A stretch of 37,221 nt of DNA from Alphaproteobacteria bacterium (GCA_029880245.1 JAOUOR010000013.1:1-37221); one strand, 5' to 3'; positions 1 through 9,081 are shown, numbered from the stretch's first letter. Translations and numbers: made by a program. Notes: generated by a model from the sequence alone, not told the origin.

Positions 1-4
1 GATT

Positions 5-889
5 ATGTCTGCAAAAAAAATTCGCCCCGTGAGAAAAGCTGTTTTCCCTGTCGCCGGCCTTGGTACAAGGTTTCTGCCTGCGACAAAGGTCATGCCAAAG
101 GAAATGCTTCCCATCAACGACCGCCCGTTGATTCAGCACGTTTTCGAGGAAGCCCGCGAAGCCGGAATTGAAGATTTCATCTTTGTTACAGGCCGCCAAA
201 AAGAAATGCTGGAAGAGCATTTCGACTATCAGCCGGAACTTGAGCAAACTCTGGAATCCCGTGGAAAAACAGATATGCTCCAAAAAGTGCGCGATTCAGA
301 AATGCCCGCAGGCAGATTATTCCTCACACGACAACCCCGCCCGCTTGGCCTTGGTCATGCGATCTGGTGTGCCGCCAAGCTTATTGGAAACGAACCTTTT
401 GCCGTCCTCCTGCCCGATGTTCTGATGAAAGGCCCTGAGGCTTGCCTGAAACAAATGACAGATGTCTATAATAAGGAAGGCGGCAATATTATTGCCGTTG
501 AAGAAGTTCCGGAAAGCGAAGCCTATAAATACGGGATTGTCGATGCAGATACACCTGATGAAAACATTATGATCGTTAAAGGACTAGTCGAAAAACCCAA
601 ACCGGGAACACAGCCCTCTAATTTATCTGTAGTTGGCCGCTATATCCTGCAACCTGAAATTTTTGACCATTTAAGTGTCTTTGAAACCGGTGCAGGCGGT
701 GAAATACAATTAACCGATGCCATGTCCAAACTCATTGACGGAAAAAGTTTCCGCGCTATGCGCTTTAAAGGTAAAAGCTACGATAGCGGTAGCCGCCTTG
801 GTTTTATCGAGGCCAATATTGCATGGGGACTGAGCGATCCCGAAATTGGAGATGGTGTGCGCGCTCTTTTGAAGAAATATAATCAATAG
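5..889 (+). CDS. galU: UTP--glucose-1-phosphate uridylyltransferase
   Basis: This enzyme makes UDP-glucose from UTP and glucose-1-phosphate in the cytoplasm, feeding envelope polysaccharide synthesis. The 294-residue product has the usual family length. The nucleotide-binding signature GLGTRFLPATKVMPKEMLP begins at about residue 18, and a VEKPKPG segment lies in the second half, as expected for bacterial GalU. The ATG at base 5 is the first available start; the upstream region lies outside the window, so promoter and ribosome site cannot be judged. The next gene, a phosphohexomutase that can supply glucose-1-phosphate, follows after 12 bases on the same strand, so the two probably form an operon. 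The family call is very secure. Confidence 0.96.
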   Translation: MSAKKIRPVRKAVFPVAGLGTRFLPATKVMPKEMLPINDRPLIQHVFEEAREAGIEDFIFVTGRQKEMLEEHFDYQPELEQTLESRGKTDMLQKVRDSEMPAGRLFLTRQPRPLGLGHAIWCAAKLIGNEPFAVLLPDVLMKGPEACLKQMTDVYNKEGGNIIAVEEVPESEAYKYGIVDADTPDENIMIVKGLVEKPKPGTQPSNLSVVGRYILQPEIFDHLSVFETGAGGEIQLTDAMSKLIDGKSFRAMRFKGKSYDSGSRLGFIEANIAWGLSDPEIGDGVRALLKKYNQ

Positions 890-901
890 AAATCATTTAA
901 T

Positions 902-2284
902 ATGCCTCATATGTTCGATCCGGTTATTTTGCGTGAATATGATATAAGAGGCCAAATCGGTGAAAATTTAAGCGAAAAAGATGCTTATGCTTTGGGGAAA
1001 GCCTTTGCCCTTTATCTTGCCAAAGAACTTCCTGACCAGGATAAATACACACTATGTGTTGGTTATGATGGACGGCACAGTTCCCTTGCCCTTGCGCAAA
1101 GCCTGACCCAAGGACTAATCGAATCCGGTATCAACGTCAAATCTATTGGCCTTGGCCCCTCCCCAATGCTGTACTTCGCCGTAAAAGACTTAAAAACCGA
1201 TGCAGGAATCATGGTTACAGGCTCTCATAACCCACCTGATTACAATGGCTTTAAGATGACAACCTTTGACCATCCTGTTTTCGGAACTGAAATTCAGGAA
1301 ATCGGGAAACTTGCCGCGCAAGATAAACCACCGGTAAAAATTCAAGGCACAGAAGAAAAAATCGACATGAAAGAGCGCTATGTCGCTCGGCTCCTTCAGG
1401 ATTTAAAATGCTTTCGTCCTCTTAAAATTGCATGGGACGCAGGAAATGGCGCAGCAGGTGATGTGCTGAAACTATTAACCGGCAAAATGCCTGGTGAACA
1501 TATATTGCTTTACGATACCATAGATGGGGACTTCCCGAACCATCACCCTGACCCGACTGTCGATGAAAACCTCAAAGATTTGCAAAAAGTTGTACTTGAA
1601 CAACATTGTGATCTGGGCATTGCCTTTGACGGGGACGCCGACCGTATAGGCGCGGTAGACGAAAATGGCGAGATTATCCGTTGCGATACACTGATGATCT
1701 TATATGCGAAAGATATTCTTAAACGTCATCCCGGCGCTCCTATTATAGGTGACGTAAAATGCTCCAGCGTTATGTATGACGAAATTGCTAAAATGGGCGG
1801 CAAGCCGATTATGTGGAAAACAGGTCACTCCGTCATCAAAGATAAAATGCGGGAAATGAATGCCCCCCTCGCCGGAGAACTCAGCGGACATATTTTCTTC
1901 GCAGATGGCTATTATGGTTTTGACGATGCGCTCTATTGCAGCATACGCCTGATTAACGCATTAGAAAAAGACAAACTCTCGGACCTGACCGCCAATCTGC
2001 CAAAGCTCTATAATACGCCGGAAATTAGACTTCCCGTAGAGGAAAATGAAAAATTTGATCTGATCCCGCGAATTATAAAAAATTTAAAAAACCTGCCTGA
2101 CTTACAAATAAATACTCTTGATGGAATAAGAGTGACCACAAAAGATGGCTGGTGGCTGGCGCGCCCCTCAAATACGCAAAACGTCCTTGTTATCCGCGCT
2201 GAAAGCAAAACCAGTCAAGGCCTTGAATCACTTTTGAAAATGGTGGGTGAACAAATTAAAGAATTAGGCTATACTCTCCCCTGA
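902..2284 (+). CDS. phosphomannomutase/phosphoglucomutase
   Basis: An alpha-D-phosphohexomutase that interconverts hexose 6- and 1-phosphates, supplying precursors for UDP-glucose and GDP-mannose. The 460 residues show the four family landmarks in order: the catalytic phosphoserine loop MVTGSHNPPDYNG, the metal-binding loop FDGDADRIG, the sugar-binding GELSGHIF, and the C-terminal phosphate-binding RPSNTQNVLVIRAES. The REYDIRG start of domain 1 is also present. The annotated ATG could be replaced by the one three codons later (911). Length and motifs suit the bifunctional AlgC/ManB type rather than a pure phosphoglucomutase, but substrate preference cannot be read from sequence. It sits directly downstream of galU, a functionally coherent pair. 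Confidence 0.94.
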   Translation: MPHMFDPVILREYDIRGQIGENLSEKDAYALGKAFALYLAKELPDQDKYTLCVGYDGRHSSLALAQSLTQGLIESGINVKSIGLGPSPMLYFAVKDLKTDAGIMVTGSHNPPDYNGFKMTTFDHPVFGTEIQEIGKLAAQDKPPVKIQGTEEKIDMKERYVARLLQDLKCFRPLKIAWDAGNGAAGDVLKLLTGKMPGEHILLYDTIDGDFPNHHPDPTVDENLKDLQKVVLEQHCDLGIAFDGDADRIGAVDENGEIIRCDTLMILYAKDILKRHPGAPIIGDVKCSSVMYDEIAKMGGKPIMWKTGHSVIKDKMREMNAPLAGELSGHIFFADGYYGFDDALYCSIRLINALEKDKLSDLTANLPKLYNTPEIRLPVEENEKFDLIPRIIKNLKNLPDLQINTLDGIRVTTKDGWWLARPSNTQNVLVIRAESKTSQGLESLLKMVGEQIKELGYTLP

Positions 2285-2318
2285 TAAATAATAACTAGCA
2301 CAAGAATGTTTTCACATT

Positions 2319-2948
2319 ATGGATACAAGCAATACCAAACTCCTCGAATTATTAGCCTCAAAAATCTGCCACGACCTCATAAGCCCTGTCGGCGCCATTG
2401 CCAATGGAGTGGAATTTCTTACTGACATGGGAGAAGATTCTGGTGATGAAATCACCGACCTTATTGCCTATAGTTCGTCTCAAGCTTCTGCAAAACTAAA
2501 AGCCATGCGCTTGGCTTATGGGTTTGGCGGCGCAGATCAAAGCATCAAAGCAGAAGATGTTCATAAAATATTTTCTGATTTCATTGCAGGCGAATCATCC
2601 AGACTATCTCATGACTGGGACCCTCACTCTTTGGCACCTCCCGTGATAGGATCTTCGAAAATGCTGATGTGCGGCTTGATGCTAGTCGCTGAAGGCTTGC
2701 CCAAAGGTGGTGAGATAAAAGTAATACAGGAAGATGCACAAACAGTAAAAATCTTCGCAAAAGGGGAAAATGCAGGGTTACGTGATGGGCTTTACGAAGC
2801 TCTGAAACAACAATTTAATATTGATGATCTGCAGCCAAAACACGCTCACGCAGCGCTTTTTGGCCTTATGGCTAAAAATTACGGCTACTCCCTTTATGTC
2901 GACGAAACAGAAGCAAATACCATCACATTAAAAATTTCCACCCTTTAA
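2319..2948 (+). CDS. chpT: histidine phosphotransferase ChpT
   Basis: ChpT relays phosphate from the hybrid kinase CckA to the cell-cycle regulator CtrA (and CpdR) in alphaproteobacteria. The 209-residue product carries the characteristic dimerisation/H-box KICHDLISPVGAIANG near the N terminus; His18 is the expected phosphorylated residue. The remainder resembles a degenerate histidine-kinase ATPase fold without clear ATP-binding N or G boxes, as is typical of ChpT. It lies 34 bases after the phosphohexomutase and 153 bases before cheA, on the same strand. That position suggests co-regulation of the CtrA relay with chemotaxis. I see no strong ribosome site in front of the ATG. The family assignment is confident; the functional link to the che genes is inference. 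Confidence 0.9.
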   Translation: MDTSNTKLLELLASKICHDLISPVGAIANGVEFLTDMGEDSGDEITDLIAYSSSQASAKLKAMRLAYGFGGADQSIKAEDVHKIFSDFIAGESSRLSHDWDPHSLAPPVIGSSKMLMCGLMLVAEGLPKGGEIKVIQEDAQTVKIFAKGENAGLRDGLYEALKQQFNIDDLQPKHAHAALFGLMAKNYGYSLYVDETEANTITLKISTL

Positions 2949-3101
2949 TTGCCTTTAATAAACATCTTGTTAGACATGACGCATATATATTGTTAATATC
3001 TTTTCTGCGAAAAGTAGTGTTCTTCGCAAATCTTCCTGAGTTTTTCTTTCCCTCGAGTAACTTCAAATTAATTGCAATAATCGTCAAAAGGAAAACACCT
3101 C

Positions 3102-6092
3102 GTGGATGACCTGATACAAGAATTTTTGATGGAAACCAACGAAAGTCTGGATGAACTGGATATCGATTTGGTCAATCTGGAACAAAATCCAAATGATAAG
3201 GAACTACTGGGAAAAATCTTTCGTCTTAAGCACACAATAAAGGGTACGTGCGGGTTTCTTGGTCTCCCTAGACTCGAGAAAGTTGCTCACCACGCAGAAA
3301 ACGTTCTCGGAAAATTCAGAGATGGCGAGCTTGAAGTTACCCCCGACTACGTCACTCTTATTTTCGAATCAATAGACAGAATTAAATTTATTGTCTCCAA
3401 ATTAGAAGAGACAGGTAAAGAACCGGAAGGCGAAGATTCAGATATTATAAATAAACTTGATGCCGCCTTTGAGGGCAAAGATATTAGCGGCAAAGGAGGA
3501 AGCGGAAGCCCTCCTCCAAAAGCTAAGGTTGCGCCCGTACAGGAAAAACACATGGCCCCCGGCGATGCCTCGGAGGAAGAATTGCAAGCCGCTTTTGATT
3601 CTGCCCCCGGCCCTGATGATATAGAAGAAGATGACACCCAAAAAGGAAGTATTGGAGATAAAATGATTAAGCCTACACTTGCCCCTGGCGATGCCACAGA
3701 AGAAGAATTGCAAGCCGCTTTTGATTCTGCCCCCGGCCCTGATGATGCCGAAATATCTGCTGATCAGGATGATGCGCAAAAAGATCAGGGTGCCGCCGGA
3801 CAGGGAAAAGCTTCTGACAAAAAAGTTGCTAACCAGACTTTGCGTGTAAATGTCGACGTATTAGAAGGTTTGATGACCATGGTCAGTGAGCTCGTCTTAA
3901 CTCGCAACCAGCTCCTGCAAATCTTGCGTGTAAATGCGGAAAGCGATTTTAGTGGGCCGCTTCAAAGATTAAACCACGTCGTTTCCGATCTTCAGGAAGG
4001 TGTTATGAAGACACGCATGCAACCTATAGGTAATGCATGGTCAAAACTGCCGCGGATTATTCGTGACCTGAGCATAGAGCTGGATAAAAAAATTGACCTT
4101 GAAATGCATGGGCAAGATACCGAGTTGGATCGTCAGGTTCTGGAAATGATTAAAGATCCGCTAACGCATATGGTGCGCAATTCCGGTGACCACGGTATAG
4201 AATTGCCCGCTGACCGCGTCGCCGCGGGTAAACCGGAAACTGGCAAGATCGTTCTTGATGCCTATCACGAGGGCGGGCATATCATAATTAAAATTTCGGA
4301 TGACGGTAAAGGTCTATCAGCCGATAAGATCAAAGCCAAAATCCTTGAAAAGAGATTAGCCACGGCAGAAGAACTGGCAGAAATGAACACTCAGCAAATA
4401 CAGCAATTTATTTTCAAAGCCGGGTTTTCGACTGCTGAGAAAGTGACAGCAGTATCAGGGCGCGGCGTCGGTATGGATGTGGTGCGCACCAATATTGAAA
4501 AAATTGGTGGATCGGTTGAGTTAAAATCAACAGAAGGAAAAGGCTCGACCTTTATTATAAAAATCCCTCTTACGCTTGCTATTGTTTCCGCACTTATTGT
4601 TGCAGCATCGGGCGAGCGTTTTGCAATCCCTCAGCTCTCAGTGCGCGAACTTGTTATGATTTCTATACAAGGCGATAACCGTATCGAATATATTAAGGGC
4701 TCGGCCGTCTTCCGCTTGAGAGATCGTCTCTTACCTCTAATTTCCCTGAATGATGTTCTGGGTTTGAGCGAAGAGAAAACAATCGAAAAGATTAAATCTT
4801 TGGAAGAATCCAAAAAAGAAGAAGAGAAAAAAACGAAAAAAAGCTCTAAGGCTAAAGATGCAGATAGTAAAAATATCAAGGAAGAATCTCTGGATCATAG
4901 CGCCGAATCCCAGGCACAAAGTCCTGAAAGCGCTTTAAATCCTGAAGGCACATTAAAACAGGAATCAAATGTTGATGATTTAGAATCCGAATACAAAAAC
5001 TTATACATCGTTGTAACTCAGGTCGGAGGTTATGATTTTGGAATTATAGTCGATCGTGTTTTCGATACAGAGGAAATTGTTGTTAAGCCCGTAGCTAAAA
5101 TCTTGAAGGATATTACTTTGTTCTCGGGCAACACTATTTTGGGTGACGGTAGCGTCATCATGATCCTTGATCCCAATGGAATCGCCAATGCCACGGGTGA
5201 CATGAGCCAACTTGAAGCCACACAGGAAATTACTGCTCAAATCAGTCACAAGGCAGATACAGAGAAGAAGACTTCGCTTTTACTTTTCCGTGTTGGAAGT
5301 CAAGCCCCCAAAGCTGTTCCTCTATCCCTTGTCGCGCGGCTTGAGGATATTGTTACCGATAACATTGAATATTCCAGCGGTAAAATGATGGTCCAATACA
5401 GGGATACACTTATGCCTCTGGTTGCATTTGACTCTTCCGTAGAAATTTCTGGATCCCGAGAGAAACCTGTTCTTGTGTTTTCTGATAACGCACAATCCAT
5501 GGGGTTGATCGTTGATGAAATCATTGACATCGTAGAAGAACGAGTCGATGTACAGCTTAGTGGCACGCAAGAAGGTGTCCTGGGAAGCGCCATTATCGAC
5601 GGTAAGGCTACCGATGTTGTAGATGTTACTCATTACCTGAGAATTGTTGATGGCAACTGGTTCAAAGATTTTAACTCCATGCCTTTCGAAGGAAATGGAG
5701 GGCAGAATGCCGATAATACTAATCGGAAATTAAAGGTACTTCTTGTTGATGACAGTTCCTTCTTCCGGAACATGATCACACCGCTGCTCAGTGTTGCCGG
5801 CTACGAAGTCACCACATTGGAAACCCCGATGGAAGCGCTTGATCTTTGTAAAAAAGGCGCAATATTTGATGTTATTGTCAGTGATATAGAAATGCCGGAA
5901 ATGAATGGGTTTGAATTTGCTCGTAAGGTCAAATCGGACGGAAGTTGGAAGGATACACCGATGGTTGCTCTGACATCACACGCCACTCCCGAGGATATCG
6001 AGCGCGGCATAGAAGCTGGATATAACAAATATGTTGCCAAATTCGACAAAGATAGTCTGCTTAGTACATTGTCACAAACCCTGAATTCTTAA
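3102..6092 (+). CDS. cheA: hybrid chemotaxis histidine kinase CheA with receiver domain
   Basis: Central chemotaxis kinase, phosphorylating CheY and CheB in complex with CheW and receptors. Start is GTG, behind AAAAGGAAAA. Domain order in 996 residues: HPt with phospho-acceptor His44 (RLKHTIKGTCGFLG); an acidic linker (about 120-240) holding two near-identical 22-residue units at 152-173 and 194-215 instead of a recognisable P2 domain; dimerisation helices (about 243-300); ATPase with N box HMVRNSGDHGIE, DDGKGL and GRGVGMDVVRTNI; a CheW-like domain interrupted by a charged Lys/Glu/Ser-rich insert of about 70 residues (560-630); a second CheW-like domain; and a C-terminal receiver with VLLVDDSS and predicted phospho-acceptor Asp928. 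Typical CheA proteins are shorter (about 650-750 residues). The receiver may be a phosphate sink or output. It leads cheW-cheY-cheB-cheR. Confidence 0.97.
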   Translation: MDDLIQEFLMETNESLDELDIDLVNLEQNPNDKELLGKIFRLKHTIKGTCGFLGLPRLEKVAHHAENVLGKFRDGELEVTPDYVTLIFESIDRIKFIVSKLEETGKEPEGEDSDIINKLDAAFEGKDISGKGGSGSPPPKAKVAPVQEKHMAPGDASEEELQAAFDSAPGPDDIEEDDTQKGSIGDKMIKPTLAPGDATEEELQAAFDSAPGPDDAEISADQDDAQKDQGAAGQGKASDKKVANQTLRVNVDVLEGLMTMVSELVLTRNQLLQILRVNAESDFSGPLQRLNHVVSDLQEGVMKTRMQPIGNAWSKLPRIIRDLSIELDKKIDLEMHGQDTELDRQVLEMIKDPLTHMVRNSGDHGIELPADRVAAGKPETGKIVLDAYHEGGHIIIKISDDGKGLSADKIKAKILEKRLATAEELAEMNTQQIQQFIFKAGFSTAEKVTAVSGRGVGMDVVRTNIEKIGGSVELKSTEGKGSTFIIKIPLTLAIVSALIVAASGERFAIPQLSVRELVMISIQGDNRIEYIKGSAVFRLRDRLLPLISLNDVLGLSEEKTIEKIKSLEESKKEEEKKTKKSSKAKDADSKNIKEESLDHSAESQAQSPESALNPEGTLKQESNVDDLESEYKNLYIVVTQVGGYDFGIIVDRVFDTEEIVVKPVAKILKDITLFSGNTILGDGSVIMILDPNGIANATGDMSQLEATQEITAQISHKADTEKKTSLLLFRVGSQAPKAVPLSLVARLEDIVTDNIEYSSGKMMVQYRDTLMPLVAFDSSVEISGSREKPVLVFSDNAQSMGLIVDEIIDIVEERVDVQLSGTQEGVLGSAIIDGKATDVVDVTHYLRIVDGNWFKDFNSMPFEGNGGQNADNTNRKLKVLLVDDSSFFRNMITPLLSVAGYEVTTLETPMEALDLCKKGAIFDVIVSDIEMPEMNGFEFARKVKSDGSWKDTPMVALTSHATPEDIERGIEAGYNKYVAKFDKDSLLSTLSQTLNS
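3555..3746 (+). repeat. two-copy 66-bp coding repeat in cheA linker
   Basis: Two copies, at 3555-3620 and 3681-3746 (start to start 126 bases, 42 codons), encode near-identical 22-residue acidic units beginning APGD and containing SEEELQAAFDSAPGPDD (TEEELQAAFDSAPGPDD in copy 2). They lie in the linker where the CheY/CheB-binding P2 domain would normally be. DNA similarity is high but not perfect, so the duplication is not brand new. Confidence 0.85.
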
Positions 6093-6119
6093 AAGTCCAT
6101 CTTTTTTAAGGAGATAAAA

Positions 6120-6581
6120 ATGCACGATACTGCCATAAATCAAAACGAACTGGTATCAAAAGATTACCTTACTGTGACAATAGCAGACCAGCTTTTCGGA
6201 ATACCTGTTTTGCAGGTACAAGACGTCCTCAGAGGTCAGGTTGTAACCAAAGTCCCCCTCGCCGCACCGGAAATAGCCGGATCGCTTAACCTCAGAGGTC
6301 GCGTTGTTACAGCCATCGACGTGCGCAAGCGATTAAAACTGGAAGATAACGCAATAAACAAAAATTCTATGAGTGTCGTAGTCGAACATGGACACGAACT
6401 CTACAGCCTGATCATTGACAGCGTAGGTGACGTTCTAAGCCTTAAAGATAAAGTTTTTGAAAAAAATCCAGGAACACTTGACCCCTTATGGATGGATATC
6501 TCGATAGGTATATACCAACTTGAAGACGACCTTCTTATCATTATGGATGTTGCACGTCTTCTGGAATATGTTAACAACTGA
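6120..6581 (+). CDS. cheW: chemotaxis coupling protein CheW
   Basis: CheW links chemoreceptors to CheA at the inner face of the membrane. The 153-residue protein is essentially one CheW domain of normal family length. Visible landmarks are YLTVTIADQLFGIPVLQVQD near the N terminus, the conserved NLRGRVVTAIDVRKRL block at about residues 58-75, and a C-terminal LLIIMDVARLLEY. A strong ribosome site (AAGGAG, 6108-6113) precedes the ATG. It starts 27 bases after the cheA stop, so the two are almost certainly co-transcribed. No unusual insertions or losses are visible. Confidence 0.96.
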   Translation: MHDTAINQNELVSKDYLTVTIADQLFGIPVLQVQDVLRGQVVTKVPLAAPEIAGSLNLRGRVVTAIDVRKRLKLEDNAINKNSMSVVVEHGHELYSLIIDSVGDVLSLKDKVFEKNPGTLDPLWMDISIGIYQLEDDLLIIMDVARLLEYVNN

Positions 6582-6600
6582 TTTTTTTTACGAAAAAGAA

Positions 6601-6636
6601 GTGATATTTATAATATCTTCACCTATAGATTATAGG
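6601..6636. promoter_or_regulatory. two adjacent inverted repeats in the cheW-cheY gap
   Basis: GTGATATT (6601-6608) can pair imperfectly with AATATCTTCAC (6612-6622), and CCTATA-GAT-TATAGG (6622-6636) is a perfect 6-bp inverted repeat with a 3-base spacer. Neither has a following T-run. They could be an mRNA processing or stability element or an operator ahead of cheY. Function not established. Confidence 0.4.
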
Positions 6637-6681
6637 ATCGACTTGAGGTTTTAAAAAATTAGAACATAGGAAGTATTGCCG

Positions 6682-7047
6682 ATGAAATCATGTTTAATTG
6701 TAGATGATAGCCGTGTTGTAAGGAAAGTTGCGAGTCGCATTGTACATGATTTAGGATTTGAATGCCGAGAAGCTGAAGATGGTCAAAAAGCATACGAATC
6801 TTGTGCTCAGAATATGCCGGACACCATTTTACTGGATTGGAACATGCCGGTAATGAGCGGCATTGAATTTCTGGAAAAATTAAGAGACATGGCAGGAGGC
6901 GACCATCCGAAAGTCGTATTTTGCACCACTGAGAATGATATCTCTCACATACAGCGTGCTATGCAGGCCGGTGCAAACGAATATATTATGAAACCCTTCG
7001 ATAGCGATATTATCCAATCCAAATTTGAGCAAATCGGTGTCTTATAA
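6682..7047 (+). CDS. cheY: chemotaxis response regulator CheY
   Basis: A single-domain receiver of 121 residues, the diffusible signal to the flagellar switch. It begins MKSCLIVDDSRVVRKVASRI, with the acidic pair in IVDDS, predicted phospho-acceptor Asp52 (LLDWNMPVMSG), the switch Thr in FCTTEND and the conserved Lys in YIMKPFD. I chose the ATG at 6682 over an in-frame TTG at 6676 because AGGAAG (6668-6673) sits 8 bases before the ATG and only 2 before the TTG. There is no output domain. Position between cheW and cheB supports CheY rather than a generic stand-alone receiver. Confidence 0.93.
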   Translation: MKSCLIVDDSRVVRKVASRIVHDLGFECREAEDGQKAYESCAQNMPDTILLDWNMPVMSGIEFLEKLRDMAGGDHPKVVFCTTENDISHIQRAMQAGANEYIMKPFDSDIIQSKFEQIGVL

Positions 7048-7077
7048 ATAACAACATTAGCGACTTTGAGTATCAAC

Positions 7078-8187
7078 ATGACAATTGATAATAGTGATAA
7101 AATTAGAGTTGCTCTGGTTGATGACTCAAGCATAATTCGCGGTATACTTGCCCGAACATTGACAACTGATCCATCCATTGAGATTGTCGCTTCTGTCTCA
7201 AATGGTGAACTGGGCGTACATATTGCCGAATCCAAAAAGCCTGACATTCTTATTTTGGATGTAGAAATGCCCGTTATGGATGGGATCACAGCACTACCCC
7301 TGATCATAAAGGCATCCCCGAAAACCAAAGTTATTATGTGCTCGACATTGACCGAAAAAGGAGCTGATATTACCCTAAAAGCAATGGCTTTAGGTGCGGT
7401 TGAGACAATTGCTAAACCAAGCAATACTATTGAGACAGGCAGTGATAGTGCCTTTAAGGCACGCCTGATTCAATTGGTAAAGTCACTTGCCTCTCACGTT
7501 GCTCACAGAACACAGAACGCAGCGCCTGCAAGAGATAGAGTAGCAACAACGCCGATATCAACCGCCCTAAAACCCAAAATGCCTGTGATACTGCGCAATG
7601 ACACGCATGCTTATAAGGGCCGTCCTGATATACTGGCTATTGGAAGTTCTACCGGAGGACCAAATGCTCTTTTCAAGGTTGTCAAAGATTTGAAAAATAT
7701 CGATATACCTATTGTAATAACTCAGCATATGCCAAAAACCTTTACAAAAGTTCTGGCCCAGCACATCACCGATCAGACAGGCATTGAGACCTTCGAAGGT
7801 GAAGAAGGTATGACCGTTGAAAGAGGCAAGGCTTATGTTGCACCTGGTGGTATGCACATGGTTTTTAGAAAAGACGGAATGAATGTAAAAATAAAACTGG
7901 ATGATGGTCCACCTGAAAATTTCTGCAAACCTGCCGTAGATGTTATGCTCAGATCACTTATCTCTATTTACGGCAAGAAAGTTTTATGTGCCATTTTAAC
8001 CGGTATGGGTTCAGACGGGTTGAAAGGTGCACAAGAATTAGCAGGCTTGGGGGGGCGCATTATTGCACAAGATGAAAAAACAAGTATTGTATGGGGTATG
8101 CCCGGTGCAGTAGCCCAAAACCAGCTATGCTCTGCGGTTTTACCACTTGAAGGAATTGGACCTTGGTTAATGAATGCGACTAAATAA
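7078..8187 (+). CDS. cheB: protein-glutamate methylesterase/glutaminase CheB
   Basis: CheB removes methyl groups from (and deamidates) chemoreceptor glutamates, providing adaptation. An N-terminal receiver (VALVDDSSIIRGIL; phospho-acceptor Asp61 in LDVEMPVMDG) is joined by a linker of about 40 residues to the catalytic domain. Catalytic-triad motifs are all visible: Ser191 in AIGSSTGGPNAL, His in ITQHMP, and Asp in GMGSDGLKGA. I prefer the ATG at 7078 to an in-frame TTG at 7066, because a GAG-type ribosome site lies 7 bases before the ATG; evidence for either is modest. It starts about 30 bases after cheY and ends 21 bases before cheR. Confidence 0.95.
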   Translation: MTIDNSDKIRVALVDDSSIIRGILARTLTTDPSIEIVASVSNGELGVHIAESKKPDILILDVEMPVMDGITALPLIIKASPKTKVIMCSTLTEKGADITLKAMALGAVETIAKPSNTIETGSDSAFKARLIQLVKSLASHVAHRTQNAAPARDRVATTPISTALKPKMPVILRNDTHAYKGRPDILAIGSSTGGPNALFKVVKDLKNIDIPIVITQHMPKTFTKVLAQHITDQTGIETFEGEEGMTVERGKAYVAPGGMHMVFRKDGMNVKIKLDDGPPENFCKPAVDVMLRSLISIYGKKVLCAILTGMGSDGLKGAQELAGLGGRIIAQDEKTSIVWGMPGAVAQNQLCSAVLPLEGIGPWLMNATK

Positions 8188-8208
8188 TTTAGGCTAGGAC
8201 AGCAAAAT

Positions 8209-9051
8209 ATGCACATCACAGACTTTGATATTTATAAAGACCTTCTTAAGCAGAAATCAGGGCTGGTCCTAACACAAGATAAATCATATTTGCTTGATTC
8301 CAGATTAAATCCTGTCGCCAAAAAATGGGGCTACGAAAATATTGAGGCCATGACTAAAGTCTTAAGGGGCGTACCCCCGGCAGATTTGGTTACTGATATA
8401 ATTGAGGCCATGACTACGAATGAAACCTCTTTTTTCCGTGATATCAAGCCATTTGAGACCTTCAAAGACACCGTCCTTAAATATTACAAAGAAAACCCAA
8501 ATCATAACAGAAAACTCAGAATTTGGTGCGCGGCCTCCTCAAGCGGTCAAGAGCCCTACTCCATTGCCATGATATTAAAAGAAAAATCAGTTGAAATGCC
8601 GGGCTGGAGCTTTGAAATTACAGCCACCGATATTTCACACGAAATCCTAAATCAGGCACGCACGGCGCAATATTCACAATTCGAGGTGCAAAGAGGTCTG
8701 CCAATTACTTATCTAATGAATTATTTTACACAAGGTGAAAATGAGAAATGGCATCTCAAGGACGAAATTCGTAATATGGTGAAATTCGATTACTTCAACC
8801 TGTTAGACCCTATGACTAGGCTGGGACAATTCGATGTTATATTCTGCCGCAACGTCTTGATTTATTTTGACAACGAGACCAAAGGCGAAATTCTTGGCAA
8901 TATGTCCAAGCAAATGTTTAATGATGGTTTTCTCTTCCTTGGTGGTGCAGAAACTGTAATTGGCATTACAGATAACTTTGTTTCTATTCCTGACCGAAGA
9001 GGACTTTACGCTCTCCAAGGCAGCAAGCATCTGAATTCAAAAGCCGCGTGA
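8209..9051 (+). CDS. cheR: chemotaxis protein methyltransferase CheR
   Basis: CheR methylates receptor glutamates from S-adenosylmethionine, opposing CheB. The 280 residues contain an N-terminal helical CheR domain, the TTNETSFFRD motif at the domain junction, the SAM-binding loop IWCAASSSGQEPYSIAM, ATDIS as the acidic loop that holds the SAM ribose, and FCRNVLIYFD near the C-terminal half. Length matches the family and no tetratricopeptide extension is present. It is the last recognisable gene of the chemotaxis cluster. There is no obvious terminator after it; a palindromic dispersed element follows. Confidence 0.96.
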   Translation: MHITDFDIYKDLLKQKSGLVLTQDKSYLLDSRLNPVAKKWGYENIEAMTKVLRGVPPADLVTDIIEAMTTNETSFFRDIKPFETFKDTVLKYYKENPNHNRKLRIWCAASSSGQEPYSIAMILKEKSVEMPGWSFEITATDISHEILNQARTAQYSQFEVQRGLPITYLMNYFTQGENEKWHLKDEIRNMVKFDYFNLLDPMTRLGQFDVIFCRNVLIYFDNETKGEILGNMSKQMFNDGFLFLGGAETVIGITDNFVSIPDRRGLYALQGSKHLNSKAA

Positions 9052-9081
9052 TGAAAATCAGGTTTTTACTGTAAATCATAT

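Noticed and set aside
2940-3100. Possible CtrA box (TTAA-N-TTAA) between chpT and cheA
   Set aside because: Two TTAA halves occur near 2945-2957 but with a 6-base rather than 7-base spacing, so the match is not convincing.
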